Shown here in pieces: positions 1 through 8,851 of a DNA stretch of 64,000 nucleotides. This DNA comes from Leucobacter edaphi (GTDB taxonomy: Bacteria > Actinomycetota > Actinomycetes > Actinomycetales > Microbacteriaceae). The position numbers were made by a program, and so were the translations under genes. The DNA lies in NCBI RefSeq assembly GCF_016522535.1, contig NZ_JAEHOI010000011.1, positions 62,001 through 126,000 on the forward strand. The letters run 5' to 3'. The notes under the pieces were generated by a model that did not search any database, was not told the origin of the DNA, and saw nothing but the letters and a program-made list of their open reading frames with translations. The stretch's first letter is position 1. Every line of letters starts with the position of its first letter.

Positions 1-396
1 GACGGGGCCGACAGCCTCGATCGCGGCGGGAAGCGCCTGATCACAGGCCGCGACATCGGCGATAAAGGATTCTGCCTCGGCGTCGCTGAGTCGTGCACCG
101 TCAGGGCCGTAATAGGCGATCGGTCGCCCGCCGGCCTGGAAGCTGCCGACGGTGAACTCCCTCATCGGCATCCCGAACGCGGTCGCGATCTCGTGGACCG
201 CACTGTCGGTGATCCCGTGAATCCAGGAGGCTCCCCGATCCGTGACGACGCCGTCGCCGCGCTCCGATACCACGCGCCCGCCGATCCGGTCGCGCGCCTC
301 GATCACGACGACCCGCTGGCCGGCGCCGGCGAGAATCCGCGCGGCGGTGAGCCCCGCGATCCCCGCTCCGATGACGACGGTGTCGAACTGTTCCAT
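1..396 (-). CDS. flavin monoamine oxidase family protein, N-terminal part (truncated by window edge)
   Basis: The 132 visible codons are the N-terminus of an FAD-dependent amine oxidase. Residues 7-18 carry the Rossmann motif VVIGAGIAGLTA, followed by the acidic end of the second strand and the second nucleotide-binding patch (IEARDRIGGRV, about residues 34-44). A GASWIHG stretch near residues 55-61 is typical of the polyamine oxidase/monoamine oxidase group, which oxidises amines to aldehydes with release of hydrogen peroxide. The ATG is preceded by a strong AAGGAGGAG ribosome-binding site. The gene lies 49 bp downstream of an APC permease on the same strand, so permease and oxidase are probably one amine-utilisation operon. 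The C-terminal substrate domain is outside the window, so the substrate cannot be named. Confidence 0.85.
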   Translation of the reverse strand, partial: MEQFDTVVIGAGIAGLTAARILAGAGQRVVVIEARDRIGGRVVSERGDGVVTDRGASWIHGITDSAVHEIATAFGMPMREFTVGSFQAGGRPIAYYGPDGARLSDAEAESFIADVAACDQALPAAIEAVGPV

Positions 397-445
397 GTCT
401 CCTCCTTGGAATACGCGACGAAGCTGCTGGCCGGATGCCCGCCGT

Positions 446-1966
446 TTACTCGTCAGGGACGAGGACGGCCGTGTCCGCGTTCAGGCTCTGGCCGCGGAAG
501 TACGGCTTCGAACCCGGCCGCAGCCACCACAGGAACATGAGGACGAATCCGAGCAGGATGGCGCCGACGCCGATCACGAACGCTCCGCCGACGCCGAAGA
601 GGACGGTGTAGCCGTACTCGACGTCGAGCATGTCGATCGCCGACTGGATGAACGCGTAGCCGAGCATGATCCCGCCGAGCAGCGGCAGGATCCCGCGCAG
701 CCACAGATTGCGGGCGCTGTCGCGGAGCGTCTTTCGGAAATACCAGACGCAGGAGAACGCGGTAAGCGCGTAGTAGAGGGCCACCGCGAGGCCCATCGAG
801 GAGAGCGAGTCGGCGAGCACGTCCTCGGACACGATCGACATCACGACGTAGTAGGCGATCGACGCGATGCCCATGACGATCGTCGAGAACCAGGGCGTCT
901 GGAACTTGGGGTGCACGGCCGAGAACTTCTTCGGCAGCGCCTTGTACACGGCCATCGAGAGGGTGCCGCGCGCGGTCGGGAGGATCGTGGTCTGCGTCGA
1001 GGAGGCGGCAGAGACCATGATCGCGAGGATCAGGAACCAGCCCCACGGCCCGAACAGGACGTCCTTGAAGACGATGAACACGTCGTCGAGGCTGTCGGGG
1101 TTGGTGAGGCCGAGGCCGGTGTCCCCGAACCCGGCGTACATCATGATCGCCACGGAGATCGCGACATAGGTCACGATCAGGATCACGATCGTCCACATGG
1201 CCGAGCGGCCCGGCGTCGTTCGCGGGTTCTTCGTCTCCTCGTTCAGGGCGAGGCAGGTGTCCCAGCCCCAGTAGATGAAGAGGCAGAGGAGCACGGCCTG
1301 CACGAAGCTCGACCAGGAGTCGAGGCCGGAGGGGTCGAACCAGTGCCAGTCGAAGGCGACCGAGTCGGGGTTCGAGCCGTCGACGGCGTGGACGACCGCG
1401 AGGATTCCGAAGCCGGCCATCGCCGCGTACTGGATCACCATCAGGACCATCTGCATCCGCTCGCCCATCTGGACGCCGAGGGTACTGATGAACGTCATGA
1501 TCGCGATGAACACGACGGAGGTGGCGACGACGATCACCCGGTTGTTCGCGAACTCCTCGTTCCCGACGAGGTACCAGAGGTACTTGCCGGTGATCTCGCC
1601 GACGTTCGCGAGCACCATGACGCCGGCGACCGCGACCGCCCAGCCTCCGATCCATCCGGTGATCGGGCCGAACGCCTTGGCGCCCCAGAAGAAGGTGGTG
1701 CCGCTGTCGGGCATCTCGCGGTTCAGCTCCTGGTACGCGAGGGCCGCGAAGATCATGGGCACCGCGGCCGCGATGAATGCGACGGGCGCCTGCGCCCCCA
1801 CGGCGAGGATCACGTAGCCGAGTGTTGCCGCGAGCGAGTACAGCGGTGCTGTGGAGGCGAGGCCGATCACCGTCGAGCCGACCACACCGAGCGTGCCGCG
1901 CCGCAGGCCCTTATCCGCCGCCGCGTCGGCGGTGACGCGGGTATTGCTGTGAGTCTCCATTGTCAT
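446..1966 (-). CDS. APC superfamily amino acid/amine permease
   Basis: This 506-residue protein has about twelve hydrophobic segments beginning near residue 28 and the N-terminal APC layout (GxxxLxSTAPLYS in TM1). It is a cytoplasmic-membrane secondary transporter for amino acids or amines. It precedes a flavin amine oxidase by 49 bp on the same strand and diverges from a succinate-semialdehyde dehydrogenase, which suggests uptake of an amine that is later oxidised to an aldehyde and acid. A second ATG two codons downstream is equally possible because the ribosome-binding site is weak (AGGG about ten bases upstream). The substrate is not readable from sequence. Confidence 0.85.
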   Translation of the reverse strand: MTMETHSNTRVTADAAADKGLRRGTLGVVGSTVIGLASTAPLYSLAATLGYVILAVGAQAPVAFIAAAVPMIFAALAYQELNREMPDSGTTFFWGAKAFGPITGWIGGWAVAVAGVMVLANVGEITGKYLWYLVGNEEFANNRVIVVATSVVFIAIMTFISTLGVQMGERMQMVLMVIQYAAMAGFGILAVVHAVDGSNPDSVAFDWHWFDPSGLDSWSSFVQAVLLCLFIYWGWDTCLALNEETKNPRTTPGRSAMWTIVILIVTYVAISVAIMMYAGFGDTGLGLTNPDSLDDVFIVFKDVLFGPWGWFLILAIMVSAASSTQTTILPTARGTLSMAVYKALPKKFSAVHPKFQTPWFSTIVMGIASIAYYVVMSIVSEDVLADSLSSMGLAVALYYALTAFSCVWYFRKTLRDSARNLWLRGILPLLGGIMLGYAFIQSAIDMLDVEYGYTVLFGVGGAFVIGVGAILLGFVLMFLWWLRPGSKPYFRGQSLNADTAVLVPDE

Positions 1967-1985
1967 GGGGACACCCTATCCGTAA

Positions 1986-2000
1986 GTCAATGACGTTGAC
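1986..2000. promoter_or_regulatory. inverted repeat in the permease/dehydrogenase divergent intergenic region
   Basis: Arms GTCAA and TTGAC are separated by five bases, 20 bp upstream of the permease start. The 253-bp intergenic region (1967-2219) holds no other recognised gene. The repeat is short, so its role as an operator for either divergent gene is only a suggestion. Confidence 0.3.
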
Positions 2001-2219
2001 CAAACGCTACAGCTGTGAGGTTTCGTTCCCCGGGAGAGATCATTCACCCCGGTTGCGACGAATTCCGCAGAAGATTCGATCAAAAGGCACGAAAAGCGCA
2101 GTCCAGGCCCGGCGCGCCCGGCAGAATCCGAGTCATCCGGGATGTAGTGCTGATCAGCTTGTTGTGGGAGGATGAGGAGTACCCACCACCCGACGAAGTC
2201 ACTAAGGAGTGAGTCATCT

Positions 2220-3575
2220 ATGGGCACCTTCGCCGTTATCAACCCGGCCACGGGCGAGACCATCGCCGAGTACCCCGACGCAACCGCTGAGGAGATCGAG
2301 GCCTCGCTGGCTTCGGCGCAGAAGGCGTACAAGGAGTGGTCGCGCAAGACGACGGTCGCCGAGCGCGCCGCCCTCGCCAAGCGCGCCGCCGAGCTCTTCG
2401 ATGAGCGCAAGGACGAGCTGGGCGCGATCATCAACCGCGAGATGGGCAAGCCCCTCGACCAGTCGATCGGCGAGGCCGAATTCTCGGGCGCCATCACGGC
2501 CGCGTTCGCCGACAACGCCGAGAAGTGGCTCGCCGACGAGCAGCTCGAGGTCGAGGACGGCCTGAAGTCGTTCTTCCGCTTCCAGGGAACCGGCGTCATC
2601 CTCGGCATCATGCCGTGGAACTACCCGTACTACCAGGTCGCTCGCTTCGCCGTTCCGAACCTCATCCTCGGCAACACGATCATCCTGAAGCACGCCGCAC
2701 AGTGCCCCGAGTCGGCACTCGCGCTCGAGACCCTGTTCAAGGACGCCGGCTTCCCCGAGGGCGCCTACGTCAACGTCTTCGCGACGCACGAGCAGATCTC
2801 CGGCATCATCGCCGACGACCGCGTGCAGGGCGTCTCACTCACCGGCTCCGAGCGCGCCGGTGCGATCGTCGCCGAGCAGGCCGGCCGCGCACTCAAGAAG
2901 TGCGTGCTCGAGCTCGGCGGCTCGGACGTCTTCCTCGTCCTCGACTCGAACGACCTCGACGCAGCCGTCGGCTACGCCGTTGGCGGCCGCATGGAGAACA
3001 CGGGCCAGGCGTGCAACGGCTCCAAGCGCATCGTCGTCATGGACAAGTACTTCGACGAGTTCGCGGAGAAGTTCAACGCCGCGATCGCCGGCCAGTCCTA
3101 CGAGAGCGGTGACTTCGGTCCCATGTCGTCGGCTCAGGCAACGAAGACCCTCACCGCACAGGTGCAGGGCGCGCTCGACCAGGGCGCAGAGGTGCTCGTG
3201 GGCAACAACACCCCCGAGGGCAACCTCTACACCCCGTCGGTCATCACGAACATCACCCCGTCGATGGACGTGTACAGCCAGGAGCTCTTCGGCCCCGTCG
3301 CACAGCTCTACAAGGTCTCCAGCGACGAAGAGGCGATCGAGCTCGCCAACTCCTCGCCCTACGGCCTCGGCTCCGTCGTGATCTGCGACGACCTGGAGCG
3401 CGCTGAGCGCGTCGGCAACCAGCTCGACGTGGGCATGGTCTTCATCGGCGCCTCCGGCCTCGAGGGCGCTGACGTGCCCTTCGGCGGCGTGAAGAAGTCG
3501 GGCTACGGCCGCGAGCTCGGCAAGGTCGGCATGCTCGAGTTCGCCAACAAGAAGCTCTTCCGCTTCGCAGGCTAA
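2220..3575 (+). CDS. gabD: NAD(P)-dependent succinate-semialdehyde dehydrogenase
   Basis: The 451-residue aldehyde dehydrogenase oxidises an aldehyde to the acid in the cytoplasm. The catalytic Cys265 sits in GQACNGSKR and the general-base Glu231 in LELGGSD. The MPWNYPYYQ cofactor-pocket motif and the overall length match the GabD/GabD2 succinate-semialdehyde dehydrogenase group rather than the longer aromatic aldehyde dehydrogenases. The start at 2220 is chosen because AAGGAG lies ten bases upstream; an in-frame ATG at 2172 has no such site. Succinate semialdehyde is a product of the homoprotocatechuate pathway encoded at 31-38 kb and of GABA catabolism, so the gene could close either route. 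Other small aldehydes cannot be excluded. Confidence 0.85.
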   Translation: MGTFAVINPATGETIAEYPDATAEEIEASLASAQKAYKEWSRKTTVAERAALAKRAAELFDERKDELGAIINREMGKPLDQSIGEAEFSGAITAAFADNAEKWLADEQLEVEDGLKSFFRFQGTGVILGIMPWNYPYYQVARFAVPNLILGNTIILKHAAQCPESALALETLFKDAGFPEGAYVNVFATHEQISGIIADDRVQGVSLTGSERAGAIVAEQAGRALKKCVLELGGSDVFLVLDSNDLDAAVGYAVGGRMENTGQACNGSKRIVVMDKYFDEFAEKFNAAIAGQSYESGDFGPMSSAQATKTLTAQVQGALDQGAEVLVGNNTPEGNLYTPSVITNITPSMDVYSQELFGPVAQLYKVSSDEEAIELANSSPYGLGSVVICDDLERAERVGNQLDVGMVFIGASGLEGADVPFGGVKKSGYGRELGKVGMLEFANKKLFRFAG

Positions 3576-3594
3576 TTCGCTCGCGCACCGCGCA

Positions 3595-3629
3595 GAGGGC
3601 CCCGGGATCATCACGATCCCGGGGCCCTC
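3595..3629. terminator. strong stem-loop terminator after gabD
   Basis: A perfect 15-bp GC-rich stem (arms 3595-3609 and 3615-3629) with a five-base loop lies 20 bp after the gabD stop. It has no clear T-run, as is common in actinobacteria. Confidence 0.8.
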
Positions 3630-3664
3630 GCTGTCTCCCGGACAATCACCCCAGGGAACGCGAA

Positions 3665-3699
3665 CGGGGCCTCGGGATCACTGAGATCCCGAGGCCCCG
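3665..3699. terminator. stem-loop terminator for the convergent monooxygenase
   Basis: A second perfect 15-bp stem (arms 3665-3679 and 3685-3699, five-base loop) lies 13 bp beyond the monooxygenase stop on the opposite strand. With the preceding hairpin it separates two convergent genes. Confidence 0.8.
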
Positions 3700-3712
3700 T
3701 CAACGTCCCGAG

Positions 3713-5593
3713 CTACCGCTCGCTGAGGAACCCTGCAAAGTAGTCCGCGAGCTCCTTCGTTGCGCTGAACGGGAGCACCGCGGCAACGTAGTGGTCGGGG
3801 CGAACGACCACGACGGCGCCGTCTCGGCTCACGCCACGCGTTTCGAAGATGTCGACGTCACCGGTCTTGGTTGCGTAGACCTTCTCGTAATCGACGAGCT
3901 CGAACGGGCCGGTCAGCGGCAGGAACAGTTTGGAAATCGTGGCGGGATCAACGTCGTGGTGATCCTGCTGGTAGATCGCCTTGACGTCGAACAGGCTGTC
4001 AACGTCCGCGCCGAGCGGGGTGAAGCGCTGCACGGGCGACTCGGGAGACGAGAGCATCCACTCGGCCCACTCGTTCATCGCCGTGGCGTCGCGATCCGCG
4101 AACGCGTAGATCCGGAACCGGCCGTCCGCGCGGTGGTGGTGGCCGATGTGCACGTCGACCGCGTCCGAGACCCGCGTCGTGCGTTCGGAGCGGAATCGCT
4201 TGCCGATCGGGAAGCCCTCGGCGAGCGACTGGTGCTCCGACGTGGCCGTGAGCGGGCCGGACTGGTACTGGGTCATGAACCCAGCCGGGAACTCCGCCGT
4301 CGAGACGTAGAAGTCCTCCAGCTCGGACGGGCTGTTGAACTCCTCGGGCCGCTTCGCCATCAGCGTCGACCACTCCTTGTCGAAGTCGATCAGGTTCTTT
4401 GCGATGACCTGGCGCTCGTCCGAGTAGGTCTCGAGCAGAGCCTCTGGAGCGCGCCCCTCGAGGACGTAGCCGAGCTTCCAGCCGAGGTTCCAGCCGTCCT
4501 GCATCGAGACGTTCATGCCCTGGCCTGCCTTGGCGCTGTGGGTATGGCAGGCGTCGCCCATGAGGAAGACGCGCGGGCAGCGCTTCTCCTCGCCGGGCGC
4601 GTGGGCGTCATCGAAGCGGTCGGTGAGGCGGTGCGCCACCTCGTAGACACTGTGCCAGGCGACATTGCGCACATCGAGGCGGTAGGGGTGGATGATCTTG
4701 TTGGCGCGAGCGATGATCTCGTCGATCGAGGTCTCGCGCACCTTTCCATTGTCGTTCTCATCGACCTCGCCGAGGTCCACGTACATCCGGAACAGGTAAT
4801 TGCCCTCCCGCGGAATGTGGAGGATGTTGCCGCCGTCCTCCGACTGGATGGCGCACTTCTTGCGGATGTCGGGGAAATCGGTGGTGGCGAGCACATCCAT
4901 GACGCCCCAGGCGTGGTAGGACTGGTCGCCGGCGAGCGAGCCGCCGATCGCGTGGCGCACTCCGGACTTCGCGCCGTCGGCGCCGACGACGTACTTGGCG
5001 TGCACGGTGAGTTCCTCACCTTTACGCTCGCCGGCGGTGCGGCGGAGGGTCACGGCGACGGGGTACTCGCCCGTGCCCGCGACCTCGAGACCGACGAACT
5101 CGTAGCCGTAGTCAACCTTGCTGCGGGCTGGCGATCGCTCGGCGAACTCGTTGAAGTAGTCGATGATGCGGGCCTGGTTGACGATGAGGTGCGGGAACTC
5201 GCTGATGCCGTTCGGATCGTCCGGGGTGACCGCGGTGCGGATGATGTCCTCGGGCTTCTCGGGGTTCGGCTTCCAGAACGCCATCTCGGTGATCTGGTAG
5301 GCCTCCTGGATGATCTGCTCCGCGAAACCGAACGCCTGGAAGGTCTCGACGCTGCGCGCCTGGATGCCGTCGGCCTGGCCGATGATGAGACGCTGGTCCC
5401 GGCGCTCGACGATGCGCGTGACCACTCCGGGGAACTGCGCGAGCTGGGCGGCCGTGATGACGCCCGCGGGGCCGGAACCCACGATCAGCACGTCAATCTC
5501 GGAGGGAAGGTCGTCCGGGCGGTCGCGGCCGACACCCGCGGCCGGCTGCACTCGGGGGTCGGTTGAGACGTAGCCGTGGTGGTGGAACTGCAC
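3713..5593 (-). CDS. FAD-dependent aromatic monooxygenase, 3-hydroxybenzoate 4-monooxygenase/phenol 2-monooxygenase family
   Basis: The 626-residue protein has the three signatures of single-component flavin aromatic hydroxylases: the GxGxxG fold VGSGPAG at 38-44, a VVGADGAKSGVR 'DG' motif in the middle and MGDACHTHSAKAGQG starting near residue 345. About 180 further residues form the thioredoxin-like C-terminal domain of the phenol hydroxylase/MobA branch. Length and the N-terminus (QFHHHGYV, RVQPAAGV) resemble 3-hydroxybenzoate 4-monooxygenase, which hydroxylates para to the existing OH with NAD(P)H and O2. The GTG start at 5593 follows AGAGGAGA; a long upstream extension in the same frame is rejected. 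It diverges from an IclR regulator. In this context 3-hydroxyphenylacetate is a plausible substrate, giving homoprotocatechuate. That is inference. Confidence 0.85.
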   Translation of the reverse strand: MQFHHHGYVSTDPRVQPAAGVGRDRPDDLPSEIDVLIVGSGPAGVITAAQLAQFPGVVTRIVERRDQRLIIGQADGIQARSVETFQAFGFAEQIIQEAYQITEMAFWKPNPEKPEDIIRTAVTPDDPNGISEFPHLIVNQARIIDYFNEFAERSPARSKVDYGYEFVGLEVAGTGEYPVAVTLRRTAGERKGEELTVHAKYVVGADGAKSGVRHAIGGSLAGDQSYHAWGVMDVLATTDFPDIRKKCAIQSEDGGNILHIPREGNYLFRMYVDLGEVDENDNGKVRETSIDEIIARANKIIHPYRLDVRNVAWHSVYEVAHRLTDRFDDAHAPGEEKRCPRVFLMGDACHTHSAKAGQGMNVSMQDGWNLGWKLGYVLEGRAPEALLETYSDERQVIAKNLIDFDKEWSTLMAKRPEEFNSPSELEDFYVSTAEFPAGFMTQYQSGPLTATSEHQSLAEGFPIGKRFRSERTTRVSDAVDVHIGHHHRADGRFRIYAFADRDATAMNEWAEWMLSSPESPVQRFTPLGADVDSLFDVKAIYQQDHHDVDPATISKLFLPLTGPFELVDYEKVYATKTGDVDIFETRGVSRDGAVVVVRPDHYVAAVLPFSATKELADYFAGFLSER

Positions 5594-5639
5594 TGTTTCT
5601 CCTCTGCGTGGCTGCGGGGCGCCGAAGCACCTCAAGCTT

Positions 5640-5663
5640 GTTCGATAATTGAACACGGTGTTC
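5640..5663. promoter_or_regulatory. probable IclR operator between the monooxygenase and its regulator
   Basis: The perfect inverted repeat GAACACGGTGTTC (5651-5663) is joined to a second element with GTTC and GAAC half-sites (5640-5654) sharing the middle GAAC. It lies 46-58 bp upstream of the monooxygenase start and about 80 bp upstream of the IclR start, in the only AT-richer stretch of the intergenic region. This is the expected place for control of both divergent genes. Confidence 0.65.
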
Positions 5664-5741
5664 TTATATCGCACAAACAGGATAGGCCGCGTTTTCGGTT
5701 CGCACAATACGCGCGAGCGAAAACTTTGGGAAGATAGCACC

Positions 5742-6458
5742 ATGAGCGACAACGGTTCCGAGGGCACGACTGCCGGTTCACAGACCCTTTCGCGCGGACT
5801 CCGCGCCCTCGAACTCCTCGCCGAGGCGGAGGCCCCGCTCTCCATCGCAGAGCTCGCGGACGGGCTGGGCGTGCACCGCTCCAACGCCTACCGGATCCTC
5901 CGCGCCCTCGAAGAGCGCCGCTTCGTGATCCGCGACGACGCCGGACGGATCCGCCTCGGGCCGAAGCTGTCGGTGCTCGCGCGCGGGGTCGCTCCGTCGC
6001 TCCACGCGGCGGCGACGCCCGCAATCACCGAGCTCGCCTACGAGCTCGGCATGACGGGCTTCCTCACCGTGATCGACGCCGACGAGGTCGTCACGCTCGC
6101 AACCGTGGAGCCGTCGAACGTCTCCGCCACGATCGCGCGCAATCCCGGGGTGCGCCACTCAGCCCGGCGGGGCGCGCCAGGCCACGCGATCGAGTCGTCG
6201 CTCACCGCGACCGAGATGCGCGCCTACCTCGGTGTCGACGAGATGAGCGAGGAGGCCCGCGAGACGAAACGCCTCGGATACGCGGTGAGCCAGAGCGAGG
6301 TAATCGACGGCGTCACCTCGGTCGCGATCCCGCTGAGGCTCGCCGGCGAGCCACCCGCAGCCCTCGCGGTGGTGCACTTCAAGGTTCCCGAGGATCTCGA
6401 CGGTGTCGTTTTCGAGCTGCGCCGCGCCGCGGACCACATCCGCCGCAGCTACCACTAG
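5742..6458 (+). CDS. IclR family transcriptional regulator
   Basis: The 238-residue protein has an N-terminal winged helix (about residues 14-75, with IAELADGLGVHRSNAYRIL as the DNA-contact helices) and a C-terminal effector domain of the IclR type, which in this family usually binds aromatic acids or short organic acids. It is divergent from the MobA-like monooxygenase and the intergenic region carries a perfect palindrome, so it probably controls that gene in response to an aromatic substrate. The start at 5742 is preferred over an in-frame TTG at 5649 because the homologous part begins here and the TTG overlaps the operator. Activator or repressor action cannot be told from sequence. Confidence 0.88.
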   Translation: MSDNGSEGTTAGSQTLSRGLRALELLAEAEAPLSIAELADGLGVHRSNAYRILRALEERRFVIRDDAGRIRLGPKLSVLARGVAPSLHAAATPAITELAYELGMTGFLTVIDADEVVTLATVEPSNVSATIARNPGVRHSARRGAPGHAIESSLTATEMRAYLGVDEMSEEARETKRLGYAVSQSEVIDGVTSVAIPLRLAGEPPAALAVVHFKVPEDLDGVVFELRRAADHIRRSYH

Positions 6459-6660
6459 GCCAGCCCGGCTCGGAGGTCGTCTCGTTCCGCTGGGAGACCA
6501 CCCCGCACGATAGACTGGGATCGTCCGGCCCGACCGGACCCGTTCGCTGGCGAATGGGGCACTGGTCGGCGAAGGCGCTCGAAAAAGGGGCGCTGCAGTC
6601 GCGGATCGCGCGGCGAGACACACAAGGCCCGTTCACCTTGTCTCCCTCGAAGGAACTCCC

Positions 6661-8541
6661 ATGTCGGAACCCCGCACCCTCACCCGCGCGCTCGCCGAGA
6701 TTCTCGCGAAGCACGCTGATCACACGTTCGGCCTCATGGGCAACGGTAATGCCCACCTCATCGAATCACTCGCGAAAGAGGGCCTCCGCTACACGGCGGT
6801 CCGTCACGAGGCCGGAACCGTTGCTGCCGCTGACGCGTACACGCGCGTGAGCGGCAAGCTCGCCATCGCCACCACCACCTACGGGGCCGGGTTCACGAAC
6901 CTCGCCACGGCGCTGGCTGAGGCGACCCGCGCCCGGACGCCCATGCTCGTCGTCGTGGGTGAAGCGCCGAGTACCGGCGTGCGCCAGTGGGACGTTGATC
7001 AGGAGATGCTCGCTGCGGCGCTCGGCGTGCGCACCCATATCCTCTCGGTCGCGAACATCGAGCGCACGGTCGAGCGCGCGGTCTCGTATGCGCAGCGGCT
7101 GCGCTGCCCCGTCGTGATCGGCATCCCCTACGATCTCGTGAAGGCCGAGGCCGTTGAGCCGAGCCCCAAGGCGACACCGGCCGGGGGCATCGACCTCAAC
7201 GATCCCGCGGTGATCGCCGCGCTCAGCGCCTCCGTGGCCGAGACGGTCGCCCCGGCAGCGCCTGCGCCCGCCCCGCGCAGGATCGTCGCCCCCTCGGCGC
7301 ATCAGCTCGAGTCCGCGGCGTTCGCCCTGCTCGAGGCCGAACGGCCGCTGATCCTTGCGGGTCGCGGCGCCCACATCGCAGGGGCCGCCTCAGAGCTCGG
7401 CCGCATCGCAGAAACCCTCGGTGCGCTCACCTCGACGACGGCGCTCGCGCGCAACATCTTCCCCGATGATCGCTACGATCTCGGCATTACGGGCGGGTTC
7501 GGGCAGGAGGCCGCGATGGCCGTCGTGCACGAGGCCGACACGGTGCTCGTCGTCGGCGCGAGCCTCAACCAGTTCACGATGCGCTTCGGCGAGTTGTTCG
7601 GACCGGGCACGGAGGTGATCCGGATCGATGGGGAGCAGGTGGCCGCGCCGGAGACGGTCGCCCCGATCTCGCACATTCTGCTCCAGGGCGACGCCCGCGA
7701 GACCCTTGCGGCGCTGTCCGACGCCCTCGAGGCCGCTGGCGCCCAGTCGAGCGGCTGGCGCGATCGCGTCGAGGGTCTCGAACCGGGCGGTGCGCTCCGC
7801 GTCCGCGACACCGGTCTCACCGTGCACCCGCAGGGTATCTGCGCGGACGGCCGGCTCGATCCGCGCGCGGTCGCGGCGAAGATCGGCGGCCTCCTCCCCG
7901 AGGATCACCACATCACGACCGACGGCGGCCACTTCCTCGGCTGGGCGAACATGTACTGGCCCGTCGCGTCGCCCGAGCGCATGATCATGGTGGGCACCGC
8001 ATACCAGACCATCGGCCTGGGCTTCCCGACCGTGGCCGGCGTCGCCGCCGCCGCCCCCGGCACGACGACGGTTCTCAGCACCGGCGACGGTGGCGCGCTG
8101 ATGGCGCTGCCCGATCTCGAGACCGCGATCCGCACCTCGCGCAGCGGCCTCGTCGTCGTCTGGAATGACGCGGCATACGGCGCCGAGGTCCACCTCTACG
8201 GTGAGATGGGCCTTGACGAGACCCCCATGCTGATCCCCGAGGTCGACTTCGCCGCGATCGCCACGGCAATGGGGGCCACGGGCATCAAGGTGACCTCGCT
8301 CGACGATCTCGACGCCCTGGCCGAGTGGCGCGATTCCGGCGCGAACGGCACGCTCGTGCTTGACTGCCGGATCTCGCGCAGCGTCGTCGCGCCCTACCAG
8401 CTGGAGATCCAGCGTGCGAACGGGCTGCACGTCCCCGGGGATCCGGAGCCGGAGTCCGTTGCTGCGGCCGTTGACGCCGAGGCCGAAGCCGACGCTGCGG
8501 CGGCCGACCGGGTCACCGAGGCGCCCGAGGCCACCGAGTAG
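6661..8541 (+). CDS. thiamine-diphosphate-dependent enzyme (acetolactate synthase/benzoylformate decarboxylase superfamily)
   Basis: This 626-residue protein has the three-domain layout of ThDP decarboxylases and carboligases. The PYR domain carries the cofactor-activating Glu50 in VRHEAGTVAAADAY, a central Rossmann-type domain follows, and the PP domain has the Mg-ThDP motif G475-D476-G477 with Asn502 26 residues on. The C-terminal 35 residues are an Ala/Glu/Asp-rich tail not seen in most relatives. The start has GAAGGAA ribosome binding. The 202-bp leader contains a small hairpin (ACAAGG at 6622-6627, CCTTGT at 6636-6641) directly before the ribosome-binding site. It is not adjacent to an acetohydroxyacid synthase small subunit, so isoleucine/valine synthesis is unlikely. 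A 2-oxo-acid decarboxylase or carboligase role in aromatic catabolism is possible. Substrate unknown. Confidence 0.8.
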   Translation: MSEPRTLTRALAEILAKHADHTFGLMGNGNAHLIESLAKEGLRYTAVRHEAGTVAAADAYTRVSGKLAIATTTYGAGFTNLATALAEATRARTPMLVVVGEAPSTGVRQWDVDQEMLAAALGVRTHILSVANIERTVERAVSYAQRLRCPVVIGIPYDLVKAEAVEPSPKATPAGGIDLNDPAVIAALSASVAETVAPAAPAPAPRRIVAPSAHQLESAAFALLEAERPLILAGRGAHIAGAASELGRIAETLGALTSTTALARNIFPDDRYDLGITGGFGQEAAMAVVHEADTVLVVGASLNQFTMRFGELFGPGTEVIRIDGEQVAAPETVAPISHILLQGDARETLAALSDALEAAGAQSSGWRDRVEGLEPGGALRVRDTGLTVHPQGICADGRLDPRAVAAKIGGLLPEDHHITTDGGHFLGWANMYWPVASPERMIMVGTAYQTIGLGFPTVAGVAAAAPGTTTVLSTGDGGALMALPDLETAIRTSRSGLVVVWNDAAYGAEVHLYGEMGLDETPMLIPEVDFAAIATAMGATGIKVTSLDDLDALAEWRDSGANGTLVLDCRISRSVVAPYQLEIQRANGLHVPGDPEPESVAAAVDAEAEADAAAADRVTEAPEATE

Positions 8542-8545
8542 CCCC

Positions 8546-8797
8546 TCACCCGTCGCCGCGAGCGGCAGCGCCGCGCACGGGCGCGCCCTCCCGGCGACGC
8601 AGCACGAGGAATATCGCTGACGCGACGAACGGGAACGCGAGCAGAACCACGAGCCACAGGGCAAACTCCATACCCGTGTACCGTTCCCGCTTGCGCACCA
8701 GGAACACGAGGGCGGTGATGAGGAGCGCGAGGCCGAGCAGGGCAATCGCAGCGAACACGAGATCGTAGGCGAGCGGAAACTCAGGTGACGACGACAT
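8546..8797 (-). CDS. small membrane protein with PLDc_N-type domain
   Basis: The 83-residue protein has two transmembrane helices (about 12-33 and 43-65) joined by a short basic loop. The second has the pattern ALWLVVLLAFPFVASAIFLV, like the phospholipase D N-terminal region that also occurs as a stand-alone small protein in actinobacteria. It ends with a basic, Ala/Gly-rich tail. It lies between the ThDP enzyme (convergent, 4 bp apart) and a TetR gene on the same strand 55 bp upstream. No enzymatic role is indicated. Confidence 0.7.
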   Translation of the reverse strand: MSSSPEFPLAYDLVFAAIALLGLALLITALVFLVRKRERYTGMEFALWLVVLLAFPFVASAIFLVLRRREGAPVRGAAARGDG

Positions 8798-8851
8798 CGG
8801 TCCTCCTCAGTGACGGCAGTCCGGCCTGCCAGAACGCGATTCCGGCTCCAT

